From the NCBI RefSeq assembly GCF_007556775.1, contig NZ_CP041742.1, forward strand, positions 806,001 to 870,000: 64,000 nt of DNA, written 5' to 3'. Both the position numbers and the translations under genes were made by a program. The notes beneath the pieces were generated by a model. It was not told the origin of the DNA, ran no database searches, and saw nothing but the letters and a program-made list of their open reading frames with translations. This stretch comes from Lysobacter lycopersici (GTDB lineage Bacteria > Pseudomonadota > Gammaproteobacteria > Xanthomonadales > Xanthomonadaceae). Shown here piece by piece: positions 34,226-43,645 of the stretch (the first letter of the stretch is position 1; each line of letters starts with the position of its first letter).

Positions 34226-34388
34226 AACTATTGCCTACCACGATGTGCTGAAGTGAAAAAGCACTGCTCGTTCCGTGACCCGGCGCTAACGAAACCGACC
34301 CACAAGCGTTCAGGAAAGGGGGCGCGACCGCCCTCCTGATCCTCCGCGAGTCGAATGAGATCCGTGGTAAATGGCGATGTCGACGGAT

Positions 34389-34967
34389 TCATTGCCGAAA
34401 CCCCAAGTCGGCCAGCAATTCTGCGGGCCAAGCCGTAGCAACGCCCGGATCCAAGGCGCGGTGCGCATCCAGCAGGTCGAACAAAGCCTGCCTTTGCATA
34501 GAGGTCAACCAGCCGGCCCTGGCGTCGGAATGCGCTTGATGGATTAGCCCTACGAGCGTGTCCTGTTGTTCGCGCATGACGGCCGCCAACCATGGAGTCG
34601 CCGTGTTATGCACGACATAGCCCTGCGCCGTCAGCTCCTCCATGATGCGGCGTATTGCCGAATATGCACCCCGATACCACTCTGTCTCGCCACCCGCTTG
34701 CTGCCGCATGGTCATGGGTACCGGGCAGCGATGAGAATTCAGGGTCCGATGCATTTGCGTTTCGATGCATTGGGCATCGCTGCGCGTTTCAGTTTCGACC
34801 AAAAGGCTATGTTCGAGGTCGAATGCTTCGAACCAACGTGGATGAAAGGCAGGCCAGCGCATGAATGGATTCTGGCTGATCCCGACCTTGAGGATGTCCT
34901 CCGGACCGCTTAGGCGAAGCACATACAGAAATGCCCGTCCGGCATAGCGGATGTCCGTAGAAGCCAT
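34389..34967 (-). CDS. GIY-YIG/T5orf172-like nuclease-domain protein
   Basis: 192 residues from the ATG at 34967. The core FLYVLRLSGP, ILKVGISQNPFMRWPAFHP and ETEMH-like SDAQCIETQMHRTL fits the T5orf172/GIY-YIG fold. The first motif is YVL, KVGIS supplies the second strand with an Arg after it, and the glutamate of the later helix would bind metal. Such domains occur in phage and mobile-element nucleases. The C-terminal 80 residues are helical and unassigned. It is divergent from the Nei-type glycosylase gene. Confidence 0.6.
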   Translation of the reverse strand: MASTDIRYAGRAFLYVLRLSGPEDILKVGISQNPFMRWPAFHPRWFEAFDLEHSLLVETETRSDAQCIETQMHRTLNSHRCPVPMTMRQQAGGETEWYRGAYSAIRRIMEELTAQGYVVHNTATPWLAAVMREQQDTLVGLIHQAHSDARAGWLTSMQRQALFDLLDAHRALDPGVATAWPAELLADLGFRQ

Positions 34968-35044
34968 GTGGCGACAATACCCGTCTTTCACGCTGGCTTG
35001 TTCGCGGCGCAGGCATATGAATGGAACTACGTACGAAGAATCCC

Positions 35045-35773
35045 ATGCCTGAAGGCCCTTCCATCATCATCTTGCACGAAGCGGCGGCCAAGTTCGCGGG
35101 CCATGTCGTGCGCAGCGCCACCGGTAACAGCAAGCTCGACCTGAAGCGGATGGAAGGCCGCAAAGTCAGGGCCATCCGCAGCTGGGGCAAGCACTTCCTG
35201 ATCGACTTCGGCGACTTCGCCATGCGCGTGCACATGCTCATGTTCGGCAGCTACCGGGTGGATGAGACCAAGCCCGCACCTCCGCGCATGTCGCTCGCCT
35301 TCGATAACGGCCAACTCAATTTCTATTCCTCATCACTCAAATACATCGAGCAACCGCTGGAGGAGGCCTACGATTGGCGCTCCGATGTCCTGAGTCCCGA
35401 TTGGAGCCCGCGGCTCGCGCGAGTGAAGCTGAAGAAGCAGCCCGACACCTTGGTCTGCGATGCGCTTCTCGACCAAGCCATCTTTTCCGGCGTCGGCAAC
35501 ATCATCAAGAACGAGGTCCTGTTCCGGATCAAGGTGCATCCCGAGACGACCATCGGCGCCCTACCGCCCGCGAAACTCACCGCGCTGATCCGGCAGGCCC
35601 GCGACTACAGCGAGGACTTCCTGGAATGGAAACGTCGCTTCGTGCTGCGCAAGCACCTGCTGGTCAACGGCAAAGGGAAATGCCCCGATTGCGGATCGAA
35701 GCTGGTCCGTGCCTACCTCGGCAAGACCCATCGCAGGACGTTCTACTGCCCTCACTGCCAGGTCCGCTATTGA
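35045..35773 (+). CDS. nei: Fpg/Nei-family DNA glycosylase/AP lyase (endonuclease VIII-like)
   Basis: 242 residues from the ATG at 35045, needed so that the catalytic Pro-Glu follow the initiator (MPEGPSII). The H2TH region (LLDQAIFSGVGNIIKNEVLF) and C-terminal zinc finger (CPDCGSKLVR, FYCPHCQ) are intact. These enzymes remove oxidised pyrimidines and nick the abasic site. It precedes the topoisomerase IB gene by 58 bp on the same strand, so the two are probably co-expressed. Confidence 0.92.
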   Translation: MPEGPSIIILHEAAAKFAGHVVRSATGNSKLDLKRMEGRKVRAIRSWGKHFLIDFGDFAMRVHMLMFGSYRVDETKPAPPRMSLAFDNGQLNFYSSSLKYIEQPLEEAYDWRSDVLSPDWSPRLARVKLKKQPDTLVCDALLDQAIFSGVGNIIKNEVLFRIKVHPETTIGALPPAKLTALIRQARDYSEDFLEWKRRFVLRKHLLVNGKGKCPDCGSKLVRAYLGKTHRRTFYCPHCQVRY

Positions 35774-35831
35774 ACATGCAGCAACCGCGTCGCGGATCGC
35801 CGTCCGAGGAGTCACTGCAGGAGCAACCGGC

Positions 35832-36869
35832 GTGACCCGACTCCAGGGATTGCATTACGTCAGCGATGCCATGCCCGGCATCCGCCGCAAGGGCAGCAAG
35901 CGCTTCCGTTACCTCTCGCCAAAGGGTCGTACGATCCGAGCCCCGAGGACGCTGGAACGCATCCGCGCCCTTGCGATTCCGCCGGCATGGTCAGATGTCT
36001 GGATCTGCGCGGACCCGAATGGACACCTGCAGGCCACGGGCCGCGATGCGCGTGGACGCAAGCAGTACCGCTACCATCCGCGGTGGAATCGGTTACGGGG
36101 CCGCGACAAGCACGCTCGCATCGTTGCCTTCGGGACGGCTCTGCCCAAGCTGAGGAGCGCGGTCCGCAAGGCGCTCGCCATCCCGGGATTTCCCAAGGAC
36201 AAGGTGGTGGCCATGGTCGCGGCCGTGATGGGCACGACCCTGATCCGGATCGGGAACGAGCAATACGCAGAGAGCAATCATTCTTACGGCCTAACCACGT
36301 TGCGAAACCGCCACGTACAAGCCATGCGGCGCGGAGGACTGCGTTTCCAGTTCCGCGGTAAGTCCGGGAAGCTGCAGGAAGTCATGCTGACGGACGCGCG
36401 ACTGACCAAGCTGATCAAGCGTTGCCAGCAGTTGCCGGGGCAGATGCTTTTCCAGTACGTCGACGCGGACGGACATACCCAGCCGATCGATTCCTCGGAT
36501 GTGAACCGATGGCTGCAGGAAACGATGGGAGAGGATTTTTCCGCCAAGGACTTCCGCACCTGGGGCGCGACCGCATTGGCCTTCCGGGCGCTCGCGTCGA
36601 ACGATCCTCCGGTCGGCGAAGACGGAAAACCCACGCCGGACACCGTGCTGGCCGCGATGGAAAACTCGGTCGTTGAACAGGTTGCTGGTGTCCTCGGCAA
36701 CAGCAAGACGATTTGCAGGAATTCCTACATCGATCCTTCATTGTATGCCGCTTGGCGATCCGGACAGCTCTCGCGCTATGCGAAAAACGTAAGAGGCGAG
36801 CGCCAATGGGAAACGGCGATGTTGCGGTTCTTGCGTTCTCAGCATCCAATGAAAAAGCTAAGTCATTAG
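35832..36869 (+). CDS. DNA topoisomerase IB (poxvirus-type)
   Basis: 345 residues from the GTG at 35832, with AGGAG at 35819-35823. The conserved YVSDAMPGIRRKGSKRFRYL opening, ALAIPPAW, catalytic arginine region TLIRIGNEQYAESNHSYGLT, AKDFRTWGAT and the nucleophilic tyrosine in RNSYIDP near residue 300 are all present. The enzyme relaxes supercoils by nicking one strand through a 3'-phosphotyrosine. Bacterial homologues are scattered and often island-borne. Here it follows a Nei-type gene within a repair-rich island. Confidence 0.93.
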   Translation: MTRLQGLHYVSDAMPGIRRKGSKRFRYLSPKGRTIRAPRTLERIRALAIPPAWSDVWICADPNGHLQATGRDARGRKQYRYHPRWNRLRGRDKHARIVAFGTALPKLRSAVRKALAIPGFPKDKVVAMVAAVMGTTLIRIGNEQYAESNHSYGLTTLRNRHVQAMRRGGLRFQFRGKSGKLQEVMLTDARLTKLIKRCQQLPGQMLFQYVDADGHTQPIDSSDVNRWLQETMGEDFSAKDFRTWGATALAFRALASNDPPVGEDGKPTPDTVLAAMENSVVEQVAGVLGNSKTICRNSYIDPSLYAAWRSGQLSRYAKNVRGERQWETAMLRFLRSQHPMKKLSH

Positions 36870-36906
36870 CAATGTTCGCTTAGGGTCGATAGCAGTCGAA
36901 AGCGGA

Positions 36907-37980
36907 TTATCCAAGTTTTTTAGCCAAGTCCTCGGCTCGCGGGTGGTAGTATCGCTTGAGCATCCGCACATCCCGATGCCCCGTAACCGCGGACAACTCA
37001 AGCACGTTAGATAACTTGTCGGCTAAGCGTGAAGCTGCCTCATGGCGCAAGTCATGAAAATGCAAGTCGTCAAGAAATTTCATTTTAGGTTTCCGTCCCG
37101 CTTCCTTGCAGTCCTGCAAGTACTTCGCCTTGGCGCGTTTTATTGCACGCCCGAAACCAAGCTGCACCGCTACAGCGCTTATTGGGAACACGCGCCCTGA
37201 GAGAGTGCGAGGCATAATCATCAATATCTCGGTTGCCCTAGTGGACAACGGCACGGTCCTCGGATCCCCGTTCTTGGTATCTGGGAGATGGGCGGTCCGA
37301 CGCTTCAGATCCACGTGCTGCCATTCCAGCGCCAAAAGCTCACCGCGGCGCATTGCAGTTTCCAATGCAAGTTTAATCAGGGGAGCGAGCCAGGGATTAC
37401 GTGCTCCTGAAGCAAGTGTCCCATCTTTTCTCCTAGGCGTCTCTTCAAGCGCGACCATGAGGTAGGTTTCCTCATCGGGGTCAAGCCTTCGATCGCGTGC
37501 CTTGGACTTTTCGGGGCGTTTGACGTAAGGAATTGGGTTCTCAACATGGATGCCCCATTCCCTTCGGGCATGGTTGAGCACAGTGGACAACACGTCGATC
37601 TCCCGATTCACGGTACCCCCCGTGACCTCTGCCAGCCTGCGATCTCGCCATGCCGCAATCGCAGCACTGGTGATGGCCGACATCTTGAGGTTCGGCAGCA
37701 CAGAATCCCGTAGCAGCACCTGAATTTTTATCGCTTCTATTACCGCGCTCTTCTTCCCAGGCGTGACTTCTCGCTCATAGCGCATGAGGACGGATCGGAG
37801 CGTATTTTTTTCTGCTTCTCGGCGATCGACGAATCCCGCCGTCTCCAGTTCCCGCTCGAGTGCCCTCGCCCACTTCTCAGCATCTTCGCGGTACATGAAT
37901 GTCCGCGACTGATCGGGGTAGCCCTTAACTCGAACCCGTGCTCGCCACTGCAAGTCTCCGCGTTTTGTGATCTGCGCCAC
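36907..37980 (-). CDS. int: Tyrosine integrase of the tRNA-Pro island
   Basis: 357 residues from the GTG at 37980, chosen because GGGGG lies just upstream and the product then starts MAQITKRGDLQWRARVRVKG, a typical phage/island integrase N-terminus (arm-binding domain). The catalytic residues are present: Arg in AMRRGE, the HDLRHEA box, GHRDVRMLKRYY with the nucleophilic Tyr. The gene lies 76 bp from the 3' half of tRNA-Pro(CGG) and points away from it, so this is the end of the integrated element. Codon use is AT-richer than in the core. Confidence 0.93.
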   Translation of the reverse strand: MAQITKRGDLQWRARVRVKGYPDQSRTFMYREDAEKWARALERELETAGFVDRREAEKNTLRSVLMRYEREVTPGKKSAVIEAIKIQVLLRDSVLPNLKMSAITSAAIAAWRDRRLAEVTGGTVNREIDVLSTVLNHARREWGIHVENPIPYVKRPEKSKARDRRLDPDEETYLMVALEETPRRKDGTLASGARNPWLAPLIKLALETAMRRGELLALEWQHVDLKRRTAHLPDTKNGDPRTVPLSTRATEILMIMPRTLSGRVFPISAVAVQLGFGRAIKRAKAKYLQDCKEAGRKPKMKFLDDLHFHDLRHEAASRLADKLSNVLELSAVTGHRDVRMLKRYYHPRAEDLAKKLG

Positions 37981-38056
37981 TTCGCCCCCATTGGCCCATG
38001 GATGGCCCAATAAAGGCGATTATTTCACAAAGCTATTGATATTTCTACATCTATTA

Positions 38057-38106
<50 letters not shown>

Positions 38107-38119
38107 ATCGATTCGCGCG

Positions 38120-38146
38120 AAAACGCTGCCTTCTGGCGGCGTTTTT
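38120..38146. terminator. Bidirectional Rho-independent terminator
   Basis: AAAACGCTGCC (38120-38130), loop TTCT and GGCGGCGTTTT (38135-38145) form an 11-bp stem with one T-G wobble, flanked by A- and T-runs. It stops tRNA-Pro transcripts from the left. From the right it would have stopped the ancestral argH transcript, whose displaced tail lies next to it. Confidence 0.8.
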
Positions 38147-38163
38147 CGTTTCCGATGCTCGAA

Positions 38164-38235
38164 TCACGCAGCCAACGCTTCGAGCCTCCGGCGCAATTCC
38201 CCGAGCCGCAAGCCGCAAATCGCCCGCGGCACCGG
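38164..38235 (-). pseudogene. Displaced 3' tail of argH
   Basis: On the minus strand this stretch matches the last about 24 codons of argH (43646-43711): GGTGCCGCGGGCGATTTGCGG, then CTCGGGGAATTGCGCC and AGGCTCGAAGC. It has a 7-bp insertion (CTTGCGG, a local duplication) that breaks the frame. The reading after the insertion ends RLEALAA-stop, against RLEAIAR-stop in the working gene. It lies 9 bp beyond the stop of the ABC permease gene. Confidence 0.75.
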
Positions 38236-38244
38236 TGCGGCATG

Positions 38245-39498
38245 TCATTCCCCGCGAATCGCCTCGATCGGATCCAGCGCCGCCGCTTGTCGCGCCGGAT
38301 ACACGCTGAAGGCAAGGCCGATCAGGGCGCACAGGCCGGCCGACAGCAGGATGGGGATCGGCGCCCATGAAACGCTCCAACCCGCGAATGCCGCGATTGA
38401 ATACGCCAGCGCCGCACCGAAGAGGATGCCGATCACGGCGCCGCTGGCGCAGATCACGACGGCTTCGCGCAAGAAACGCACGATGATGTCGTTCCGGCGC
38501 GCGCCAACCGCGCGCAACAGGCCGATTTCCCGACGCCGCTCGAGCACGTTGGCCAGCATGATGTTCATGATGCCGATGCCACCGACCAACAGGCTGACGG
38601 CTGCAATCGACCCCATCACGACGGAAAAGATGCGCTGGGTCTTCTGGCTCTGCTGGTACAACTGCTGGGGAACGATCAACGTGGTGTCGTCGGCGCCGCC
38701 GTGACGCTGGTTCAGCAGCTCGCCGATGAGACGCGCATCCCCGCCCAGACGCGAGGGATCGTCGACATGCAGCAAGAACCGGTCGATCTCGTCCTCCATC
38801 GGCTGGAACCTGAAACGCGCCCGCGCGCTGGCGAGCGGCACGAACACATGGTTGCTCTCGGAGCCGAGCGAAACTCCCTGGAACTCATCCTTGCCCAGGT
38901 CGCGGTCGGCCAGGACGCCGACCACGCGCAACCACACATGGTCGACCTTGAGCAGTTTTCCGATCGGATCGGTGCCGGGAAACAGCTCCCCGGCGGCCTG
39001 GTGCCCGAGTACGGCGACCGCGGCGAGGGTGTCATTGTCCGTTTCGGTCAGCGCCCGGCCCCTGGCGACGCGCAGCGAGGAGAGGTCGAAATACTCCGGG
39101 CTCACGCCACTGGCCTTGACGTCCGCGCTCCCGTAGTCGGAAAACACCGATTGCACGCGCAGGTCCTTCTCGCCGGAAAAGCGGCCGGCATCGGGGAGCA
39201 CCGCTTGCGCCGCACGTGCGTCCGCCAGGGTCAATCCAACGCTTCGGGCACGCAGTTCCTTGAGTGCGTCTTCGTTCTGCGGCGAAGACGCCTGCACGAT
39301 GATGTTGTGCAAGCCCAGGCTTTCGACCATGCGCAAGGCTTCACGCCGGCTGCCTTCGCCCACGCCCTGCATGGCGACGATGGCGCCGATGCCGAAGATC
39401 AGGCCCAGGAGCGTCAGCAGCGTCCGCAGCTTGCGGCGCCACAGTTCCTCGATGGCCTCGCGCCAGGCAGGTTCGATCCCGATGAGGCGGAAATTCAC
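38245..39498 (-). CDS. MacB-type ABC transporter permease
   Basis: 417 residues from the GTG at 39498, overlapping the preceding gene by four bases (GTGA). There are one N-terminal TM (LRTLLTLLGLIFGIGAIVAM), a large periplasmic MacB-PCD domain, and three C-terminal TMs (VVMGSIAAVSLLVGGIGIMN, EAVVICASGAVIGILFGAAL, PILLSAGLCALIGLAFSVYP). It ends PARQAAALDPIEAIRGE, the usual FtsX/MacB close. There is no fused ATPase; the ATPase is encoded at 42693-43367. It probably works as a mechanotransmission exporter of peptides, lipids or antibiotics with the two adaptor proteins encoded upstream. Confidence 0.92.
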   Translation of the reverse strand: MNFRLIGIEPAWREAIEELWRRKLRTLLTLLGLIFGIGAIVAMQGVGEGSRREALRMVESLGLHNIIVQASSPQNEDALKELRARSVGLTLADARAAQAVLPDAGRFSGEKDLRVQSVFSDYGSADVKASGVSPEYFDLSSLRVARGRALTETDNDTLAAVAVLGHQAAGELFPGTDPIGKLLKVDHVWLRVVGVLADRDLGKDEFQGVSLGSESNHVFVPLASARARFRFQPMEDEIDRFLLHVDDPSRLGGDARLIGELLNQRHGGADDTTLIVPQQLYQQSQKTQRIFSVVMGSIAAVSLLVGGIGIMNIMLANVLERRREIGLLRAVGARRNDIIVRFLREAVVICASGAVIGILFGAALAYSIAAFAGWSVSWAPIPILLSAGLCALIGLAFSVYPARQAAALDPIEAIRGE

Positions 39499-40769
39499 GT
39501 ACCGTCTCCCGGATCGCCGCGATCCGCCTTCGCATCCGGGGCGTCCTCTTCCAGTGCCGACTTCCGGGCGCCATGGTCCAGTACCACCACGTCGCCGGCC
39601 GATAGGCCCTGCAGAACCTGCGACCGCGTCGCGCCGCGTACCCCGAGCCTCACCTTGCGCACGATGGAATCGTTGCCGGATCGCACTTCCACCGTGGTGT
39701 CGTCGCCGCTGTCGTCGATGGCAAGATTGGGAACGCTGAAGGCGTTCCGTGCGTGCAACAGCACGATGCGGGCATCGAATCGCTGGCCCGGGATCCAGCC
39801 ATAGCGGCGGACGGATTCCGCGGGAACCGAGGCTTTCATCATCAGGTACTTGACGGGACTTTCCCGGCTTCGCGTTTGTGCGGCGGCGGCGATCCACGTG
39901 ATCTTCGACGCCGCTTTCTCCAGTGGGGCGCCCGATGGATGCAATTCGACCAGGTTCCCGACGCGGATGCCCTGCGCCTGCACTTGCGGGATCGCGAGTT
40001 CGACCTCCATCGATGCGGTATCGGGCAGGGTCGCGAGGGGATTGCCTGCGTAGAGGTTGGAGCCGACGTGCGGCTTCTCGCCGCTCCAGTCCGACTCCAG
40101 CACCAATACGCCGTCGTGGGGTGCACGCAGGTCCAATGCCTGCAGGTCCGACTGCTTCTGTTCGGCATTCAGGGAATACGTGGCTCGCTGCGCATCGAGG
40201 ACGGCCAGTTCCGCCCGTCCCCGCACGTTGGACTGGCCGCGGCGCCAGTCGAGGATGCCCTGCTTGGTCTCCAGGAACTGCTTGTCCTGCACGGCATCGA
40301 GCACCGTATTCCGCGAGACCGCGATTTGCCCGGCATTGGCATAGCGACGCGCGATGGCCAACTGCGAAGCGACCTGCGCGATGTCGACGTCGAGTTGTCC
40401 GCGCTGTTCGCCGAGCTCCGCCTGCTTGCCAATGCGTGCGATCGCATTGCGCTGGAGATCCACCAGCGCCTGGGCGAGATCCTGTTCGCTCTGGACCGCC
40501 GAAAAACGCGCAACCAGATCGCCTGCCTTGACCCTGCTGCCGTCGGGAAGCGTCCATGACAATTGCCGGGCCGTCCACTGCGGGCCCGGGATCAACAGTG
40601 GCGTCGATTTGGTGGCCTTGAGTTCGCCCTGCGCCTGTACCGACAGGTCCAGCGTTCCCGGTTCAATGCGCTCGGTCAATGCGCCGGCCTCGTCGGCTTT
40701 GCCGCAACCGGCCAGCGCCAACACCATGCCGGCAAGGACGACGGACGCGAGCTTTCGCGAGCCGGTCAT
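39495..40769 (-). CDS. MacA-like periplasmic adaptor lipoprotein
   Basis: 424 residues starting with a lipoprotein signal (VLAGMVLALAGC, Cys at about 22). A barrel-sandwich/lipoyl part (DGSRVKAGDLVARFSAVQSE) flanks a coiled-coil hairpin (residues about 95-175), followed by beta-barrel and membrane-proximal parts (SAGDVVVLDHGARKS). This is the organisation of RND/MacA-type membrane-fusion proteins that link an inner-membrane ABC permease to an outer-membrane channel. It overlaps both neighbours by four bases. No outer-membrane factor is encoded nearby, so a shared TolC is likely. Confidence 0.85.
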   Translation of the reverse strand: MTGSRKLASVVLAGMVLALAGCGKADEAGALTERIEPGTLDLSVQAQGELKATKSTPLLIPGPQWTARQLSWTLPDGSRVKAGDLVARFSAVQSEQDLAQALVDLQRNAIARIGKQAELGEQRGQLDVDIAQVASQLAIARRYANAGQIAVSRNTVLDAVQDKQFLETKQGILDWRRGQSNVRGRAELAVLDAQRATYSLNAEQKQSDLQALDLRAPHDGVLVLESDWSGEKPHVGSNLYAGNPLATLPDTASMEVELAIPQVQAQGIRVGNLVELHPSGAPLEKAASKITWIAAAAQTRSRESPVKYLMMKASVPAESVRRYGWIPGQRFDARIVLLHARNAFSVPNLAIDDSGDDTTVEVRSGNDSIVRKVRLGVRGATRSQVLQGLSAGDVVVLDHGARKSALEEDAPDAKADRGDPGDGT

Positions 40770-42682
40770 TTCGAAGCCGCCCTCGAGCCCGTGGCGACGG
40801 GGATTTCCACGCGAACGGGCTGCCCGGGCTTGAGCGAGAGTCCGTCCAGGCTAGCCAATTCGATATCCAGATCGACGACCGGGATGTTCTCGGCGCGCGA
40901 TTTGCTGTGCACGCTGTTGCCGACCCCGGAAATGGTCCCGGCCACCCGGCGGCCTGCGCCGCCGAGAACGACCGCGACGGTCTGGCCCTCGCGGACGCGC
41001 CGGAGATCGCGTTCGGAAAGGCTGGCACGCACGGCGAGCGTCTTCATGTCCGGGATGTCGGCCACCGAAATCCCGCGCCAGACCTGGCTGCCGGTGTCGA
41101 TCTTGTCGCCATTCCAACTCGAATGGTGCAGGAGGATGCCGTCACGCGGCGCAGCGATGCTGAGTTGTGCGAGCGATGCCTGGATGCGCGCAACCTCGCG
41201 CTTGAGTTGATCGACCTCGGCGTCGGCCGCGCGTTGTTCGGCGCTCCGGTCCCGGGCAGCGACCAGTTCGCGCTGCTTCGCGAGGGAGCGTTTCCTGGCG
41301 GTGCGGTCCCGGTCGATCAGCAACTTCCTGTATTCGACGCCGGCAATGTATTCCTTGGGCTGCCGGGCCTTGCGTGCGGCCTTGTCGGCATCCGCAATGG
41401 CCTGCGCGGTTGCGAGCGCCGCCTCCCGCGCCTTGTCCGCAAGTTCAAGGCGGAGCTTTTCCTGGATGCGCTGTTTTTCGGCAAGTTCGCTCTGCTTGGA
41501 GGGCAACTGCTGCATCAGGTCGCCTCCCGCGAAGACGACGATGGGTTGTCCCTTCCTGACCTGGCTGCCGTCGCCGGCCATCTGCGTGATATTGAGCTGC
41601 CAGAGACCCTCGATCTGCGGAGGCAGGATGGCGATGGTTCTCTTGGCGATGATCTCCCCCGTGGCCATGATCGGCTTGTTGGCCATGCGCATGGTTGGCA
41701 CCGGTCGATTCGTGGTGTCGGTATCCACGCGCACGCTCATTCCCGGCAACATCGGCAGCCTTACGGCCCCGCCGTCGAGCGAGATATCGACGGAAAAATA
41801 CCGGCCATCGCCCCATTCGGGCTTGGCTGCCGATGCGCCCGAGATCGCCTTGATGCGCCCCGATGCCCATTGCCCGGGCAACGCGTCGAATTCCAGCCTG
41901 ACCGGCTGACCGGGCTTCAAGCCGGCGCGGTCCGGCTCCAGCGCCCACGCGCGCACGCCGTAGCCGCCCGCCGAGGCGACCACCTGTCCCACCACCGTGC
42001 CCGGGAACGCGGTCGAGCCTTCCTCGTAACGACCGCCATCCCCGCCGAACGGTCCGTTCTGGAAGGCATGCACCACGGTTCCGTCGCGGCGCGCGACGAC
42101 GGTCGCCGTGTCGACTTGCGCCTGGAAATAGCCGAGCTGCAGTTCGAGCTTCCTGACTTCCAGCCCTCCATCCTCGCGGCGCTGCGCGATCGCGGAAACG
42201 GCATCCGCCAGCTTCGCCCTGGCAAGGACATGCTCGCGCTTCGTCCGTTCGTATTCGCCTTGGTACTTGTCGTAATCCAGGGCCTGCAGGAGCTCGCGCG
42301 GAAGCGCCGCATCGATCGCGGCAGTCTCCTCCGCGGCGCTGGCATCGACCAGCGCCAGTTCGGCGTCCACCCGCTTGAGTTCGAGGTCCGCGACATCCTT
42401 GTCGGCCTTGATGCGCGCCTGGTCGATCTTGTCCCGCAAGGATTGCAGTTGTTGCGCCGCCGAACCCGCATCGATGCTGAGGACGGGATCGCCCTTCTTC
42501 ACCTTTGCGCCATCCTCGGCGTAAAAACGCAACACCACCGGCGAGCTGTCGGATGGCGGCGTGAAAATGTCCTGCGCATCCCCGGAACGGACTTCCCCGG
42601 TCAGCACGACCGCCTGCACGGGGAGTGCGGCGAACACGGCAAGCGCGAATCCGAGCGCAAAGGCGCCATGGCGACGACGCAT
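40766..42682 (-). CDS. Large HlyD-family adaptor with two biotinyl-lipoyl/hairpin modules
   Basis: 638 residues from the ATG at 42682, which follows the ATPase stop. A signal peptide (RRRHGAFALGFALAVFAALP) is followed by two successive adaptor modules. The first has AEDGAKVKKGDPVLSIDAGS and a coiled hairpin. The second, from about residue 330, has MAGDGSQVRKGQPIVVFAGG with a long charged coiled coil (LAEKQRIQEKLRLELADKAR). Having two lipoyl/coiled units in one chain is unusual; most MFPs have one. It probably acts with the smaller lipoprotein adaptor in the same pump. Confidence 0.8.
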   Translation of the reverse strand: MRRRHGAFALGFALAVFAALPVQAVVLTGEVRSGDAQDIFTPPSDSSPVVLRFYAEDGAKVKKGDPVLSIDAGSAAQQLQSLRDKIDQARIKADKDVADLELKRVDAELALVDASAAEETAAIDAALPRELLQALDYDKYQGEYERTKREHVLARAKLADAVSAIAQRREDGGLEVRKLELQLGYFQAQVDTATVVARRDGTVVHAFQNGPFGGDGGRYEEGSTAFPGTVVGQVVASAGGYGVRAWALEPDRAGLKPGQPVRLEFDALPGQWASGRIKAISGASAAKPEWGDGRYFSVDISLDGGAVRLPMLPGMSVRVDTDTTNRPVPTMRMANKPIMATGEIIAKRTIAILPPQIEGLWQLNITQMAGDGSQVRKGQPIVVFAGGDLMQQLPSKQSELAEKQRIQEKLRLELADKAREAALATAQAIADADKAARKARQPKEYIAGVEYRKLLIDRDRTARKRSLAKQRELVAARDRSAEQRAADAEVDQLKREVARIQASLAQLSIAAPRDGILLHHSSWNGDKIDTGSQVWRGISVADIPDMKTLAVRASLSERDLRRVREGQTVAVVLGGAGRRVAGTISGVGNSVHSKSRAENIPVVDLDIELASLDGLSLKPGQPVRVEIPVATGSRAASK

Positions 42683-42692
42683 CGGGATCCGG

Positions 42693-43367
42693 TCAGGCAA
42701 CGTCGTCACGGTCGATCTTTCCATCCCGCAAATGCACCTGGCGTTGGGCGCTCGCGGCCACTTCGCTGTCGTGGGTCACCATCACCACCGTCTGTCCCCG
42801 CCCATGGACATCGGCGATGAGGTCGAGCACGTCGGCCGCGCTCTTCGAGTCGAGGTTGCCGGTCGGTTCGTCCGCGAGCAGCAGCGCCGGCTTCATGAGA
42901 AGCGCCCGCGCGATGGCGACGCGCTGCATCTGTCCCCCCGAAAGTTGGCCGGGACGGTGGTCCAGCCGTTGCGACAACCCCATGCGTTCGAGGAGTTCGC
43001 GCGCATGGGCTTCGAGGCCGTCGTCGCTGCCGCGCAGGAAGCGCCGCGGCAGCAGCACGTTCTCCAGGACATTGAGCCTGGGAAGCAGGTGGAAGGACTG
43101 GAACACGAAACCGATGCGCCGGTTGCGGAAATCGCTCGCGAGTTCGTCGTCGAATGTCGAGACGTCGATGTCGTCGAGCCGATAGCTCCCGGAATCCGGC
43201 CGATCCAGGCAACCGAGGATATTGAGCAATGTCGACTTCCCGGATCCGGAAGGCCCGACGATCGCCACGAATTGGCCTTCGGGGACGTCGAGGTCAAGCC
43301 CATCCAGGGCATTCACCACCTGGCCGCCGATGCGATACCGGCGCCGGATCCCCCGCAAATTGACCAT
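42693..43367 (-). CDS. MacB/LolD-type ABC transporter ATPase
   Basis: 224 residues from the ATG at 43367 with AAGGGGGGC just upstream. Walker A GPSGSGKST, Q-loop FVFQSF, signature LSGGQMQRVAIARAL, Walker B ALLLADEPTGNLDS and the H-loop VTHD are intact. It is the first gene of the four-gene export operon (ATPase, large adaptor, small adaptor, permease), all overlapping or nearly so. The 278 bp between it and argH holds the operon promoter; no box was recognised by eye. Confidence 0.93.
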   Translation of the reverse strand: MVNLRGIRRRYRIGGQVVNALDGLDLDVPEGQFVAIVGPSGSGKSTLLNILGCLDRPDSGSYRLDDIDVSTFDDELASDFRNRRIGFVFQSFHLLPRLNVLENVLLPRRFLRGSDDGLEAHARELLERMGLSQRLDHRPGQLSGGQMQRVAIARALLMKPALLLADEPTGNLDSKSAADVLDLIADVHGRGQTVVMVTHDSEVAASAQRQVHLRDGKIDRDDVA

Positions 43368-43645
43368 CTGCCCCCCTTGTGCATCGTCCCTGCGCCCGGA
43401 CAAACGCGCCCGGTTCCCGTCATGCCGATCGCAGGCCCGCCATGCGTGCGGGATTGGGACCTTTCGTATCGTGCATTGGTTCCCCGGCCAAGGCCGATCG
43501 GCGGGGATTTCCCCCTTGCAACGACACGATTGCAGATTCGCAGGAAGCACTGCCCGCGACAACCCGCCGTTGCGGAATCAAGCGTGCCCGCAGGGTTGCA
43601 GGGGCCGGGGAAACCGCCGCAATCGCCATCGCCGCGCAACGGATT

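Noticed and set aside
40679-42820. 713-codon plus-strand frame opposite the ABC adaptor genes
   Set aside because: Antisense to clear HlyD-family genes with overlapping starts and stops; no domain features.
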